The notes under the pieces: model-generated
Seen by the model: only the letters and a program-made list of their open reading frames with translations
The model's database searches: none
What the model was told of the DNA's origin: nothing
NCBI RefSeq assembly: GCF_964199755.1
Contig: NC_133907.1
Location: 6,081,001-6,145,000, forward strand
Length of the DNA stretch: 64,000 nt
Reading direction: 5' to 3'
Origin: Larus michahellis
Taxonomy: Eukaryota; Chordata; Aves; Charadriiformes; Laridae
Shown here: in pieces, positions 1 through 12,000 of the stretch
Numbering within the stretch: position 1 is the first letter of the stretch
How the letters are laid out: every line of letters starts with the position of its first letter
Program-made: the position numbers and the translations under genes

Positions 1-187
1 TCGCAGCCCTGCTGTGACCACTGCAGGCAGGCAGCTGGCCAGGCTGGCTGCTCCTCTTGCTCCCCAGGCCCAGCTGTCCCTCTGCTTTGGGACTCCAGAG
101 CCATCCCACATGGGGTGGGTAATGTTTTTCCCCTGTGTGCTGGGGTGGCTGCACAGGGAGCCCCAGCCATGCCAGCCCCCCGCTCAC

Positions 188-2610
188 CATGGCCATGCTG
201 GAGAGCTGGATGGCGGGGCGTCCTGGGGGCACCAGCGAGATGTTGAGGAAGGCAGAGACGGAGACAGAGGTGCCCGAGGGTTTGATGATGCAGCGGGGAG
301 GAGCCGACACCTGCAGCACCAGCCGCAGCGGAGCATCCACAGCAGGGCTCTGGGGAGGGCAGGTGAGCAGGAGGCACAGAGCTGGGCAGAACAGTGCTCT
401 GCCCCAGGGGCTCCCCTGTGCCTCCCACCATGGCCAGGTGCTCCTCTCACCTGCATGAAGATGGTCCCAAAGAAAGTGGCTCTCAGCAAAACCTCCAGGT
501 CCTTGGGCACCTGCAGGGAGGACAAACCGTTGGAGGGTAAGCGAGCAGCCGCTGTTGATCCCAGCAGAGCTGCTCCTTGGGTGGCAACTTCCTCTGCTCT
601 GTGGGCAGAGCCCAGCCCTCCCTCCTGCCTGGCATCAGGCCCCTGCCCGCAGAGCTGCGTGTGCATAGCCGGGTGACCCAGCACTGCTTACCTTCTCCCC
701 CTGGAGCTCTATGGCCAGCACACCTGCCTGAAAGTATGAGTGCATAGCTGAGTCAAAGAAGTACTCAGAGAAGGCAACGTAGACCATGCGCTCGGTCTCC
801 TTGATCACCGGCTCCACCGCGTGGTTCTCCAGCTCTTGGTTCTCTCTTGCACGGGGGAAGAACATGCCCTGGGCCGAGAACAGGAGATGTTTCTGCAGCC
901 GTAGCACAGCCCACACTGCTCACTCCACCATGCCCAGCATGCAGGCTGGCACAGCTGCTCCCAGGGGGACTGTGGGAGGGTCAGTAGGGCAGGATCCAGT
1001 GGTCACCTTGAAGTCTAGGTCAAGGGTATCTGTGGAGATGGCTGGGTCCCGCAGGAGGGAGTAGTCAATCCCAATGTGTTCATCCACATAGTTCCTCACT
1101 GCCAGGGAAGATGTGCTGTTGTAACCAAGCCTGCGGGCTACCTGTCAGCCCAATGCCCAGCTGTGCCTGCCCCCACGGTGAACGGGGTCCAGTTCCTTCC
1201 CTCGGGGCAACACTCACCCGGCACCGTGTCCAGCACGGAGTTCAGCAGCACCAGGCTGGCGTGCTCCAGGGATGGGCAGATCTGAAAGGCAAGGGCTGGG
1301 CTAAGAGGGGAATCTCTCCAGATGCAGATGAGAACCCAGACCCTCCTCCCGCTGCGGGGCAAGGCCAGGCTCCCCCGGGCTCCATTGCCTGTCTCCACTC
1401 AGCCTTACCTGCTGGCTGAGGAGGAAGCGCATCCCTGTGATGATGAAGGTGCTCAGGAATTCATAGACCGTTCTGCAGGACACAACAGCAGCTCTGCAGC
1501 TGACTGCCGTCCCCTCCGGCTCCAGTCCTGCTCCTCCATCCCCATGCGAGCACACAGCCTGGGCTGGGGAAGTCCCGAGGGTGCAGAAAGGGGGGCCGGG
1601 GACCCCGGCACAGGAGGAGCTGGCCCAGCCGAGGGACAGGGCTGCTGTGGTAGGTTTGGGTGTACCTGAGCGTGCCAGAGAAGCCTGCATGCATTCTGGC
1701 AATGGAGGCATTGCAGGTCATGTTAGAGATCTTCAGGCGCCCAGCCTCATCTTTGGCCAGCTGCAGCACTGTGTGGATGTGGACGCCATCCGCAGAGGCA
1801 TTGATGGACCCAATGTCATAGCTGGAAGCGAGAAGATGAGAGGAGCACATGGCTCTTAGCAGCTGCAAGGCAGCAAGGCACCCATGGCACCCAGTGGGCA
1901 CGGCCAAGCTGTGGCCCAGCTGTGGGGTAGGCTGGTCCCCACAGGAGTGGGGAGTGGGAGGTAGCTCACAAGAACCAGTAGAGCAGCTGTCTTCGGAAGC
2001 GCAGGCTGATGGAGGCGTTGCTGATGTTGAAGACGAGGTGTTGCTGAGGCTGGAAGTGCAGGTCAGAAAATGCCAGCTGCAGGTCCATCACTTTGACCCT
2101 GCAGGGGAGGAGACAGAGATGGTCGGATGGACAGATGGACACGGGGAGCCACGTGCGCGGGGAGCGGGCAGCACTCACTGGCTGATGTTGTAGTGGAACT
2201 GCCCCTCCTTCCCATGCACGTCTGGCATCGTGATGTTCTGCAGCTCCTGCTCCACGAAGCGCAGCCCCTCCTGCTTCACTGCAAAGCAAAGTGAGCTGGG
2301 GCTGGCAACAGCCAGGCTGTGCCGCCCTCCCAGCAGCATCGCCCCCAGCCAGCTCCCCAGCTCCTCTCCAGGCACCCCACGCACGGGCAGTGCAGGCAGG
2401 GGTCCCAGCCGACAGCCTTACCCAGGTGCAGACCCCAGGAGCAGCATCCCAACCTGCCTCTTACCCAGGGCCCGGGAGCAGGGTCCTGGCCGGCCCCTTA
2501 CCCAAGTCCAGCCCCTTGGAGGTAATCCGGATCTTGCAGCCGGGTGGGCTGTGCGAGGCCGTGACCAGCCAGGGCAGGAGGAGGAGGAGGAGGCAGCTGC
2601 CGGCAGCCAT
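188..2610 (-). CDS. PLTP: Phospholipid transfer protein, 5' part (first 371 codons); gene continues off the left edge
   Basis: PLTP is a secreted lipid-binding protein of the BPI/LBP/CETP family that moves phospholipids between lipoproteins, mainly HDL remodelling. The ATG is at 2610-2608 and opens a signal peptide (MAAGSCLLLLLLPWLVTA) followed by PGCKIRITSK, matching the mature N terminus of human PLTP. Ten coding exons join in phase: 2610-2502, 2278-2179, 2098-1970, 1821-1666, 1472-1409, 1281-1218, 1098-1007, 868-692, 510-451, 349-188. They total 1113 nt. Readable family blocks include KQEGLRFVEQEL, LRFRRQLLYWFFYDIG, LSTFIITGMRFLL and RMVYVAFSEYFFDSAM, in the order of the human protein. All visible splice sites are GT-AG. 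Human PLTP has about 493 residues, so roughly the last 120, most of the C-terminal barrel, lie outside. Bases 1-187 appear intronic. Identity is very secure; exact borders rest on phase and conservation. Confidence 0.95.
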
Positions 2611-2616
2611 CTCACA

Positions 2617-3500
2617 CCTGGAGGCAGAGAGCAGGGTCAGCACGGGCTGGCCCAGAGGGGCACACAGGGGACACCTGGCCACCCTGGGAGGGAGGCGGCT
2701 GCTGCCCAACCTGCTTGCAGCCCAGGGCAGGGGTGGCCCCAAGGAACACCCCATGGCTCCGCTGCTCCCCACACCCCAAAACCCCCCAGTGCTGCCCGGG
2801 TCCCCATTGCCTGAACCCCCATGCAGGAGGACCAGCAGCTCATGAGTGGCACAGCCCCCACCCTAGTGTGCTGCACACAAGCCCCCAGCACAGACCCTGT
2901 GGGGTTCGTGGGGTCTCACATCCCCTGGGAACACTCGTTCCAGCCAGCTCCTGCTGGCCCCAGCACCCTCCCATCCTGCCCTGAACACACCCAGCTCCCA
3001 AAACTGCATGGCAAAGTGCAAGCCCAGCATGTGCTGCTGCAGCGGGGAACCCCAGCACCCCACAGAGAAGGGAGCCCTCTTCTGTAGGGCTGCCCCACAG
3101 CCCTCCCAGCCCCACGGGGCAGCCCCAGCTGCCCCCTGCCATGGAGATGTGCTGCCTGCCCGCACGCCCCACACACTCCGGGTGCTGGGCTGAGACGGGA
3201 TCTGGAGCCTGCCCATGGAGCAGCAACAGGCAGAGATCCCTGCAAGACTGTGGGGACGGTCCACAGCTCCCACAGCTTTTTCCCCCAGTTCTCTGCAAGG
3301 GAGAGGACGGGGACCCTCCTGCCCAAGGCCCAGAGCCGCCATCCTTCCCCCAGGCTGTGCACAGACCGGGGGTTTGCCTACACAATGCCGGCTTAGTTTG
3401 GGTACTTACAGTGAGGTTGTCCTTGGCTCCCCTTAGCGTAGGGAAGCTGAATCACGTGAAAGGAGGGAGGGAGAACACCAGCAGCTCCAGGAGTTTCTTT
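2617..3500 (-). other. PLTP: PLTP 5' noncoding exon and intron 1
   Basis: The ATG exon has a splice acceptor just upstream of the start codon (AG at 2619-2618, exon from 2617), so a separate 5' noncoding exon is expected. A good minus-strand donor (GTAAGTACC, GT at 3409-3408) ends a likely exon 1 spanning about 3410-3497, which begins roughly 30 bases from the TATA box. The intron (about 2618-3409) shows no other coding content. The transcription start is inferred, not observed. Confidence 0.6.
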
Positions 3501-3524
3501 TGAGCTTGCTGAGGTTCCCCTGCC

Positions 3525-3532
3525 TTTATATA
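3525..3532 (-). promoter_or_regulatory. PLTP TATA box
   Basis: On the minus strand this reads TATATAAA inside GGGATATATAAAGGC. It lies about 115 bases upstream of the inferred exon 1 donor, a suitable distance for a TATA-driven start near 3497. A focused TATA promoter fits a regulated secreted-protein gene, unlike the CpG-island promoters of PCIF1 and ZNF335 in this window. Confidence 0.65.
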
Positions 3533-3544
3533 TCCCACCAGCTG

Positions 3545-5070
3545 CCACTCCTTGCAAGCCCACAGCTGGGAGGAGACAGCGGGACGGGGAGGATGCAGGT
3601 CTCCGGCACGCTAAGCCCCGGCTGCCTGCCAGCACAGGCAGAGAGACAGCGGGTTGCTCAGACACCCGGACTCCAATCTGAGCACGCAGCGTTCCTCCTC
3701 CACCGCAAACGCAGCTCCTCGCGTGTCCCACAAGCGCAGCCACGCACCATGTCCCAGGGCATCCCGGCAGTGCTCAGGGTGGCGAGGGGCATGCGTGCAA
3801 ATGGGGTCCGAGGGGTCTGTCATGTCGGGGCAGCCCCCCCCAGTCTGTGTAGAGGTAAGCCTCTACCAGTGCCCCGGCCGCCCTCTGCCAGCTCCATCCC
3901 TGTCCGGTCAACTCTGTGCCACAGACAGAGCCCAACATAGGCCCTGTGGCCTCATCTGTGAGGTGAGCCCCAGGCGGAGAAGGTGCTGGGGCTGCCGGAT
4001 CCTCAGTGCTGCTCCAACAGCCTCTGCTCAGGCTGACACGAACCGGGCAGCTCGGGGTCTGCAGGACATGCCTCTCTGCCTGGAGTTGCCCAGCTTGCTG
4101 CCGGCAGCTTGGCAGGCACCGGGGCTTGTGGAACCATGAGGAGGACTGATGAAGTGGCCCCAGCAGCATCCACGCTGCCATCCTGCTCCATCCCACGCCT
4201 GCAAGCGACAGGGAAGCTCCTCAGGCCAGGGCTTCCTCCCCCGGTCCCCAAGCAAGCTGCAGGGGCTGCCCCTGCCCTCACCACCCACTTTGCCCACTTG
4301 AGCCCCCCTGCTCCGAGGATGGAGGCTTCACGCTGTCCCTCCGCGGAGTCCCCTCTCCCCTCCTGGGGACGTGCAACAAGGGGTTGGTCTGAGCCAGCAC
4401 TTTGCGCCCTGGGCGATTATCTGTGCTGTGGGGCAGCAGAGCCGGGCGGTGTGGGGCTCGCGCGGCAAAACACAGGGAGACTTGAGAGACTTAGTGCTTA
4501 CACAGCACTTATCCCTCCAGAACTGCTTTGCCAGCATTAACTCATTAAACTGACCCCGGTGCTCTCAGAGCAGAGGGCAGGACTTGTGGGAGAGCGAGCA
4601 GGTCGGGCCGCTGCCCGGGAAGACAGAAAGGCCCTTGGAAAGCTGAGCAGTGGAGATGCTCCAGAGGCAAAGGGCAGGAAAGGGCTCTGTGGCCAGGGGT
4701 GACGGCCCCGCGGCTGCTCCTCCCTGTGTCCAGCCACACTGGGGAACACGGCCGGGAATACATCCCAACGGGCCGCGTGGAAAGGCAGCCACGCCAGCAT
4801 CAGCTTTCAGGGCAAGAGAGGGATCCCAGGGACTGGCGCAGCAGCGTGGCTGCCCATCTCCATGCCAGCGCCCAGCTCCACCTGCAAAGCCCCGCACCGG
4901 GCGTGGGGCAGGCTCACGGCGGGGCGCACACCCGTCCCCTCGCACACAGCCACCACCCGCCACCGGCAGCCAAGTTGTGCACGCCACCGCAGCCTTTCTC
5001 AAACCCGACCCTGTGGGCCAAATTAACAACTAAATGAGCGGGTGCGTAGGCAAAAACATGTATAAGCGGA
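3545..5070. other. PLTP-PCIF1 intergenic spacer
   Basis: I see no conserved coding exon, RNA gene or transposon here. Open frames on both strands are short and have the Pro/Ala/Arg-rich look of GC-rich noise. The segment near 4480-4560 is relatively AT-richer; the rest is GC-rich and grades into the CpG island from about 5080. Confidence 0.5.
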
Positions 5071-5079
5071 TGCTGCTGA

Positions 5080-6550
5080 ACAGAGGCATCCCTGTCAGCA
5101 GGCACACGGGCACGAACAGCGCTCGGGGCGGCCGGCTGCCAGGGGCCGGGCCCGCGGGCTGAGGCGCCGGCAGGGAGCGGCCGCCGGGCGGCGGAAGCCC
5201 CGCTGCGGGCACCCAGCCGGGCCGCTGCCGCCGGGCGGCACATCAATGCGCCGCCCCCGCCCTCGGGCCCGGCCGCCCGCTCCGCCCCGGCGCCGCCACA
5301 CTTCAAAGGCCCTTTGGTGGCGACCGCTTGCGGCCTCGCCCTGCCTATGACAGGAACCGCCCGCGGCGGGCGGGCAGGGCCGCTCCGCAGCGACCACCGC
5401 GGGGCCGCAATGACAGGCCTGCGCGGCCCGAAATAGTGACGGCGGCGCGGCCGTGCCCACAACGGGGCGGTCCGCCGCCGCCGCGCCACACCAAAGATGG
5501 CGCCGGAGCGGGCGGGGGGAGGGGGGGCGGGAACGGCCGCCCGCCCTCCGCGCATGCGCCCGCCCGCCCGCCAAAGCGCGGGCCCGGCGCCGCGCAGGCG
5601 CTTTGCCGTCGGGCCGGGCCGCCGGGGCGCAGTGCGCATGCGCCGGGCGGTGGCCGGGCGGCGGCGCCTGCGCAGTGCCCAGGGCGGGGCGGCCCCGCGC
5701 CTGCGCCCCGGCGGCCCGCCGTCCCGGCGCAAGATGGCGGCGGTGGGGCGGGCGAGGCGGAGGTGGGGCGGCGGCGGGAGACGCAGCGGTGCCCGGTGCC
5801 TACAGCTCCCGACCTCACGCCCAGGTAAGCGGCGCTCCCGCGCGGCCGGGGCCTGCCCTGGAGGAGGAGGAGAGGGCGGGCGGGCGGCGGAGGGGTAGGC
5901 GGCGCAGGAGGCGCAGGCCCGCGGCCGCCATCTTAGAGCGCGGCCGCTGCGCCTGCCCCGGCTGCGCTGGTGGCCGCGCTCCCGCCGCTGCCGCCGCGCC
6001 TGCGCGCGTTCCGGCGGCTCCTCCCCCGCGGCGCGCCGTAACGGCCTCCTGTCTCCGCAGCGGCCCCCGCGGGCCAGGCGCGGGACGCCCCGCTATGAGG
6101 ATGCGGCCCCGGCACGCCAGCGGCGAGCACGGAGCGACGGCCACGCGTCCCGCCAGGCAGCTCGCCACCGTAAGTACTCGCCTGCCCGGTCGCGGGGCCG
6201 CCCGGCCTCCGCCCCGCTTAGACCGTGTCCCCGGACTCCTCCCGTCCAGCCTGCAGAGTTGTCGCCGCCGTCGCCTCCGCTCCGCACTCGCTGGGCCCCG
6301 GCGCCTGTGGTTGCCCGCCGGTCCCGGCCCGCCGCGCCGAGGAGCTCCGTCCCGTCACCGCTTCCCGGAGGGTAGCTGCCCTCCGCGCTGCCCGGCAGCA
6401 TGCTTTCCCTCGGCAGACACGGTCCCTCGGTCCCCGGCGCGCTCGCCACGCGTGTGCGTGTGCCGCCCCGGGAGCTCCGCGCTCTGCGCAGCCCCTGTCC
6501 CGTCTGGCCGGGCGCAAGGGCTGGCTCTCGGGAAAGGGAGAAGCACTGAC
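5080..6550. promoter_or_regulatory. CpG island promoter of PCIF1 with NRF1 and YY1 motifs
   Basis: The stretch is extremely CpG-dense. It holds two near-perfect NRF1 palindromes (CGCGCATGCGCC at 5549-5560 and TGCGCATGCGCC at 5633-5644). It also holds AAGATGGCG-type YY1 motifs near 5493 and 5731 and, inverted (CGCCATCTT), near 5926. YY1 motifs of this kind usually sit just downstream of the start site in TATA-less housekeeping promoters. The start of PCIF1 transcription is therefore probably near 5700. Factor binding is inferred from motif match only. Confidence 0.7.
5700..6169 (+). other. PCIF1: PCIF1 5' noncoding exons (two)
   Basis: A donor CCAG/GTAAGC ends a first exon at 5824 (start uncertain, about 5700). 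A second exon is bounded by a pyrimidine-rich acceptor ending CTCCGCAG (exon from 6061) and a donor ACC/GTAAGTAC (exon end 6169). The next acceptor in the gene is the one before the ATG exon at 9019. The 6061-6169 segment could be an alternative rather than a constitutive exon. Both exons contain short upstream frames, described among the findings. Confidence 0.55.
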
Positions 6551-9018
6551 GGAAGGAGGCAGTGGCCTGGCTTCCAGCCTCCCGAAGCAGTCGTGGATCT
6601 GGGATGAGGGAGAACCTTGCTGTGCCCCAGGGGGCTGTCGCTGCTCTCCTTTGTCTGCGTTTGCTGTCGTCTTGTGTAAAAATCCTACCTCGGTGAAATG
6701 GAAACAAATAATGATCCTGTTTGCTGTACTTCTTTACTTTGTGTCTTCTTCCACCTTCTCTGGTTGTGCTGCTGCTCCTAGGTTGTAAGCTCTCTGGGCA
6801 GGGACAGCGTTCTACTGTGACTGTGAAGTACTGTACGCATTGCCATGGTGTATAAAAACAATACCATAATCACCATAAAATGCTTACTCTGGATCCCTTT
6901 CACTGTCTAAGTCCCAATATTAGTTACATAAAAGTAGTGTTGCTTCTGTCAGCAACACTACTTAGTGTTGTTTAGTTTGCTTTTTTCCTTTTCCCAGACC
7001 TTAAGGGTACTTGTATTTAGTACTCATCAACGCTGATCAAGTGATAAAGCTTCTTGTCTGCCTCCCACATTGTACTTCATAAATGGGAGAAGGCAAAAAG
7101 AATGAACCCGATTTGACAGCTGTTTTGAGCAATGAGTGGTGAAAAACACTGGCAAGTTGCCGCAGCTGGTGTGTGCTGGCCAGTCTAGGAAGATGTTGAT
7201 ACCCAGCACTATCTGTAACTTCTTGAATTACATCCTGGGCTCACTTTGGGAGGTCTGGTCCCCTTAGTACGTACCAGTTCAATAGAATGTGTTGTCAGTG
7301 TAATGTGCAGGACACATTAGCAACTGCATGTGCGAATGTTTTTAGTTTAAGAAGGAGGGGCTCTAAACACATCCTTCAAAAGTGACTGCACCTGCAGTAC
7401 TGCCAGATGAGGCTCGTGCCCCTCGGGCTCCGATCTGCTTCCCCACTTTGACGTCCCCGACACGAGTCTGAGCTGCTGCCATGTCTCTTTGAGGCGGCTG
7501 GGTTAAACTTGCTGCCTTTCTGGCAGCTAGCTGAAGTGAAGTGACTGTAGAGGGCATGGCGGGGTTGGAGTTCAGGAGGAAGTGTGAGTAAACAAATATT
7601 GCACAACACTCACCTGCTGAGGCAATTAAATGTCCATGATTGCATTGGCACGCTCTGTAGCAGACACTTTCGCCCCTGGGCTTGGTTATTGTTATCTGCC
7701 TAGTTCTGAGCAGAGACCGAAACTCCAGGTTTCTGCAGCATCCCACACCTTTTGCTTACCCTTGCTAGAAGGATGGAAACATCTTCCAAGATGCTGGAAG
7801 GGTCAAGCGTTCCTCAGCCCTGGCCTGCATCACACTGATCCCAATAGACAACTTAGCTAGTGCCTACCGGTTCTTGATCATTGTTGGCTCCTACTGTTCT
7901 GCTCTTCTGAAATAGCAGCAGAATTTTTATGATCAGGGAGGGGAACAAGGGTGAATAAATCCAAAATGGCCTAGCGTGCAAACCAAACCAGAGTTTTTTT
8001 ACTTAAGAGATGATATACAAGGGAGCCTACTGCTAGGGCTACTATGGCATTCAGTTAAAAAACACACTTGTGTATACAATTGTGGTACCGCAGCCCTAAC
8101 TTTGTTGTTGTGTAGAGTGTCTCCAAAGGCCCGAATAGAGTTAAGTAACTGAGGTAGATGGTAATTATTTAAAATGCCCTGTTTCCCCTCAGTTCATTGC
8201 CACTGTATTTAGAGCTGCCAGAGAGGAGCAATCTACGGTGCTGTTTCAGAAACTTCCCCGGGGGGAAGAATGGTGACTAAGAGAGGAAAAGCCTGGCTGT
8301 TTCTCTCCAGCTGGCAACATTAAATTATGATTAAGATGAGCTTTATTGTTTCAACAGACCTTCCTTTGCATAACTGTTGTTATGAAGATGAAGAAGTAAC
8401 AAAGGCTAAAACAGCCCGGCTGAGGCTTTGCAGCCAGTCTGGGCCTGGGACATACTGAGGAAAGTAACTCAGGCGTTCCCGATTCCCAACCTGTGGTTCT
8501 CTGGAGCCCAGAAGTTGTTATTAGTGAAGCACTAGGGCTATTTTGTATAGAAGATTTTTTTTAATAAAAGCCTTTTGTTTAAATTATGTGCAGTTATGTG
8601 TTTATAAATGTTGATTTAAACTGTCTCTGAAGATAACAGATCAGATATAACTAGTAGTATTAGCATGGCAGAAGGTGGTACGTGTTCACAGAGGAGTGTA
8701 TTTTATTTTTTATGCTCTCAGTCCTGATGTATGGGACCAGGCGCTGCCCTCTTAGGAGAGATCTAGCTGAAAAGTGAGTATTTTTGAATGCTGACCTTAC
8801 GAACTACCTGGTTGACGCCATTTAAAGCTCAGCATTCCTCATAGCTAGTTGTATCTAGGATAACAGGTATTTTTCAGGGCCTAGGTCCTGTTTTGTGTGT
8901 GCTGGTTCAAACCCTGCTTTATTGTCAGAACGAATGTGTAGTGCTGCAGCTGAGTGGGCCAGGTGGATCTGAGATCTTTTCCTGCTGTAACACGGATTTT
9001 ATGTGTATTTTTTTCTAG
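6170..9018 (+). other. PCIF1 intron ahead of the ATG exon
   Basis: This is about 2.85 kb of intron that falls sharply from CpG-island composition to AT-rich DNA after about 6650. It ends in a T-rich tract and TTTTTCTAG just before 9019. I could not recognise a conserved exon, small RNA or dispersed repeat in it. Confidence 0.55.
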
Positions 9019-9033
9019 TGCGGTTGCTGAGAA

Positions 9034-12000
9034 ATGGCCAATGAGAATCACGGAAGCCCTGCGGAGGAAGCATCTCTCATGAGTCACTCACCTGGCACCT
9101 CCAACCAGAACCAGCCCAGCTCCCCCAAACCTATGCGACTGGTACAGGACCTGCCAGGTACTGACTCTGCTTTTGGGAAGGCTGAGCACGGAGTTCTGCA
9201 GGGCCCTGGTAGCAGGGGAGAGAACGTGAAGCGGGGCTGCCAGGGGAGGCTAGGAACGGTGCATATTTCAGAGTGCGCTGTGGCAGTAATGGGGACCTGA
9301 AGGGCAGGGCTGCGGTTGTCCTGACTCTCTCACTGTATTCTCAGATGAGCTGGTGCAGGCTGGCTGGGAGAAGTGCTGGAGCAAGCGGGAGAACCGCCCT
9401 TACTACTTCAACCGCTTCACTAACCAGTCTCTGTGGGAAATGCCTGTTCTGGGACAACACGATGTCATTGTAAGTAAGCACTTGTCTTGAGGGGCTGTGC
9501 CAATACTGGGATATTCTGCAGGGGCAGATGCCATGGTCGTGTGGACTTCAGATTGCACGTGTGGGAGGGTCTCCTCTACCTTCAGAACTCCTTGCTGAGT
9601 CCAGTGTCTGTCTTGGTTCTGATGAAATCTTTCAGGTGCGCGCTCAGGTAGTGCTGTTCCAGTGTAGTGCACTACTCAAAGAGCACTCAGCCTGGTGGAG
9701 CTGTGTTGCATTTTTCTCATTTAAGTCTTTAAAAAAAGAATGCGGACGCGGGTCTAGAAGAGAAATTTGTAGTTCTCTGTAGGTGTGAGTATTGGTGTCC
9801 TTATTTCCATCCATGTAGGAGCCTGGGGCAGTGAAATGGGCAATTAAAAGAGCTTATTACATTTGTTTGGGACTCTGCAGTGGCAGCTGATGAACTAATG
9901 TGTGCTGCTGTTCTTTGGACACTTGTAGTCAGACCCTCTGGGACTGAATGCGGCTCCTATGCCACTGGAAGGTGGGATGATAGATACCTCTGTGGAGAGC
10001 AAGCAAAGGAAGAGGAGGTTCTCTGAGGAGGTTCCACCAAGTGGCAACAGTGTGAAAAAGCCCAAGGTGAGTCTGGTGCTGTGAAACAAATAGGCTTAAG
10101 AATGTTCAAACTGAAACCTAGACGGTGTAGAGCTTGGACCTGTTTTTTTTTGAACTGTGCGATGTTGTGCCACCCTAGTTCAACTCGAGCTGTGACAGCT
10201 GATGCGCAGAAAGTACAAAAGTGAGAGCAGACTCAGGTCCTGCCAAGTTGTCATTTCTCTCTTACAGCCTGAGCTGGAGTATGGGAGTTGTGAGACAACG
10301 TTATGACTGAGAAACATGGTAGCTCACAAGTCTGTGTTAACATGCCAACAGCAGGCAAAATGTGCTCTAGCAATTCACTGGGGTATCCTGAGTGCTGTAC
10401 TCGTGCAGGATTGTTAGGTGTACTGGGTTGCTTCCCCTTTACCTGTCTCTGTAGGGCAGTAATTCATTTTTTATACACCCAGGCGGATGTCCCGGGGAAC
10501 CCAGCTGCTCAGCCAGTCCCCAGCTCTCCCAGTATTCCAGGAACTTCTGTCCTGAAGGCATGGTGTGTTTCACCTGAAGATAAACAGCAGGCAGCTCTTT
10601 TACGACCAACTGAGTGAGTTGTCTCCATTTGTTTTCTCTTTTCTCGGTGGTAGATTAGAGACACATGGGTTTCCAGACATCTTTGAAGAAGAACCTGAGG
10701 GACATAACACCCTCCTATATCTTTGCAAAGAGGCTTGATAGTTTAGTTTCCTGGCTGGTGAAACAGCTCAAGGAATCATCTTTAGAAGTAATATTTGATA
10801 ATTAGCTGATGACTGGCCATCCTGATAACATTTGCTTCTGCCATAGAGTATATTGGGACCTGGATATTCAGACAAATGCAGTGATTAAGCAGAGAGCACC
10901 ATCTGAAGTGCTTTCTCCACACCCTGAGGTGGAGCTGCTTCGATCCCAGCTCATTCTGAAGCTGCGGCAACATTATCGTGAGCTCTGCCAGCAGCGAGAA
11001 GGTAAGTTTCTGTTGGGTTCCCCTGATTTGTTTTCTCAATCCTGCGGTACTGTGGGGTTCTTCCTTCTGGTTTATGTCTGTCTTGTCCTTGCGATCTCTT
11101 TTTGTGATGGTTGTACTCTCTGTGACATTGTTGGTTGTGAACTCATTAGGCAGAACTTCGATGAGATGATCCTTAACGGAGCTTCTGAGCATCTCTTTAT
11201 CGTACTGATTAGACACTTTTTCTGTGCTTCTCCAGGGATTGACCCTCCAAGGGAGTCCTTTAATCGCTGGATGTTGGAGAGGAAGGTGGTTGATAAAGGG
11301 ACAGATCCTCTTCTACCAAGTGACTGCGAGCCAGTAGTGTCTCCCTCCATGTTCAGAGAGATCATGAATGACATTCCCATCAGGTACTGTTCAAAGACAG
11401 GGCACCTTGCTGCGATGTTTTTGTCTTGGGCTAGTCCAGTGATTTACCTGCTGCGATTCTGTGCTTTTGTGTTTTACTTTCGCTGATGAAGTGGTAGGGT
11501 GCTGGTGATATAAAGCTTGGGAACTGGACCTGGCCTCCATACCTTCGTGGCAGCCGTGGAACTGATGCATATGAATTTATACTTACCTCAGGTTATCCAG
11601 AATCAAATTCCGGGAGGAAGCCAAGAGACTGCTCTTCAAGTATGCCGAGGCTGCAAAACGCCTGATTGAATCCAGGTGGGAGTTCCTGTTACAGTGCTGT
11701 CACGTTCAGAACAGAAAAAAGTTATAGGGGTTTTAGAAGGGGCTGCTGGATCCCACCTTATTCAGTGCTGATCATCATCTTACTGAGGAAAAAGCAAGGT
11801 TAGGAACGTACAGAAGAAAAGCAATCGTGCTGGAGGCATCTTTTGATAGTAATGTTACAGTAAAATCTAATGTTGGGAAGCCGAGTGTATGCAGAGACTA
11901 GTGAGAATCTGTGAAATACTGGACACAGAATGCCTTCTGTCATTTATCTCTGAGGAAAAAAACAACAAGTACTTGGGCACTCACTGCTATTAAAGAGCAA

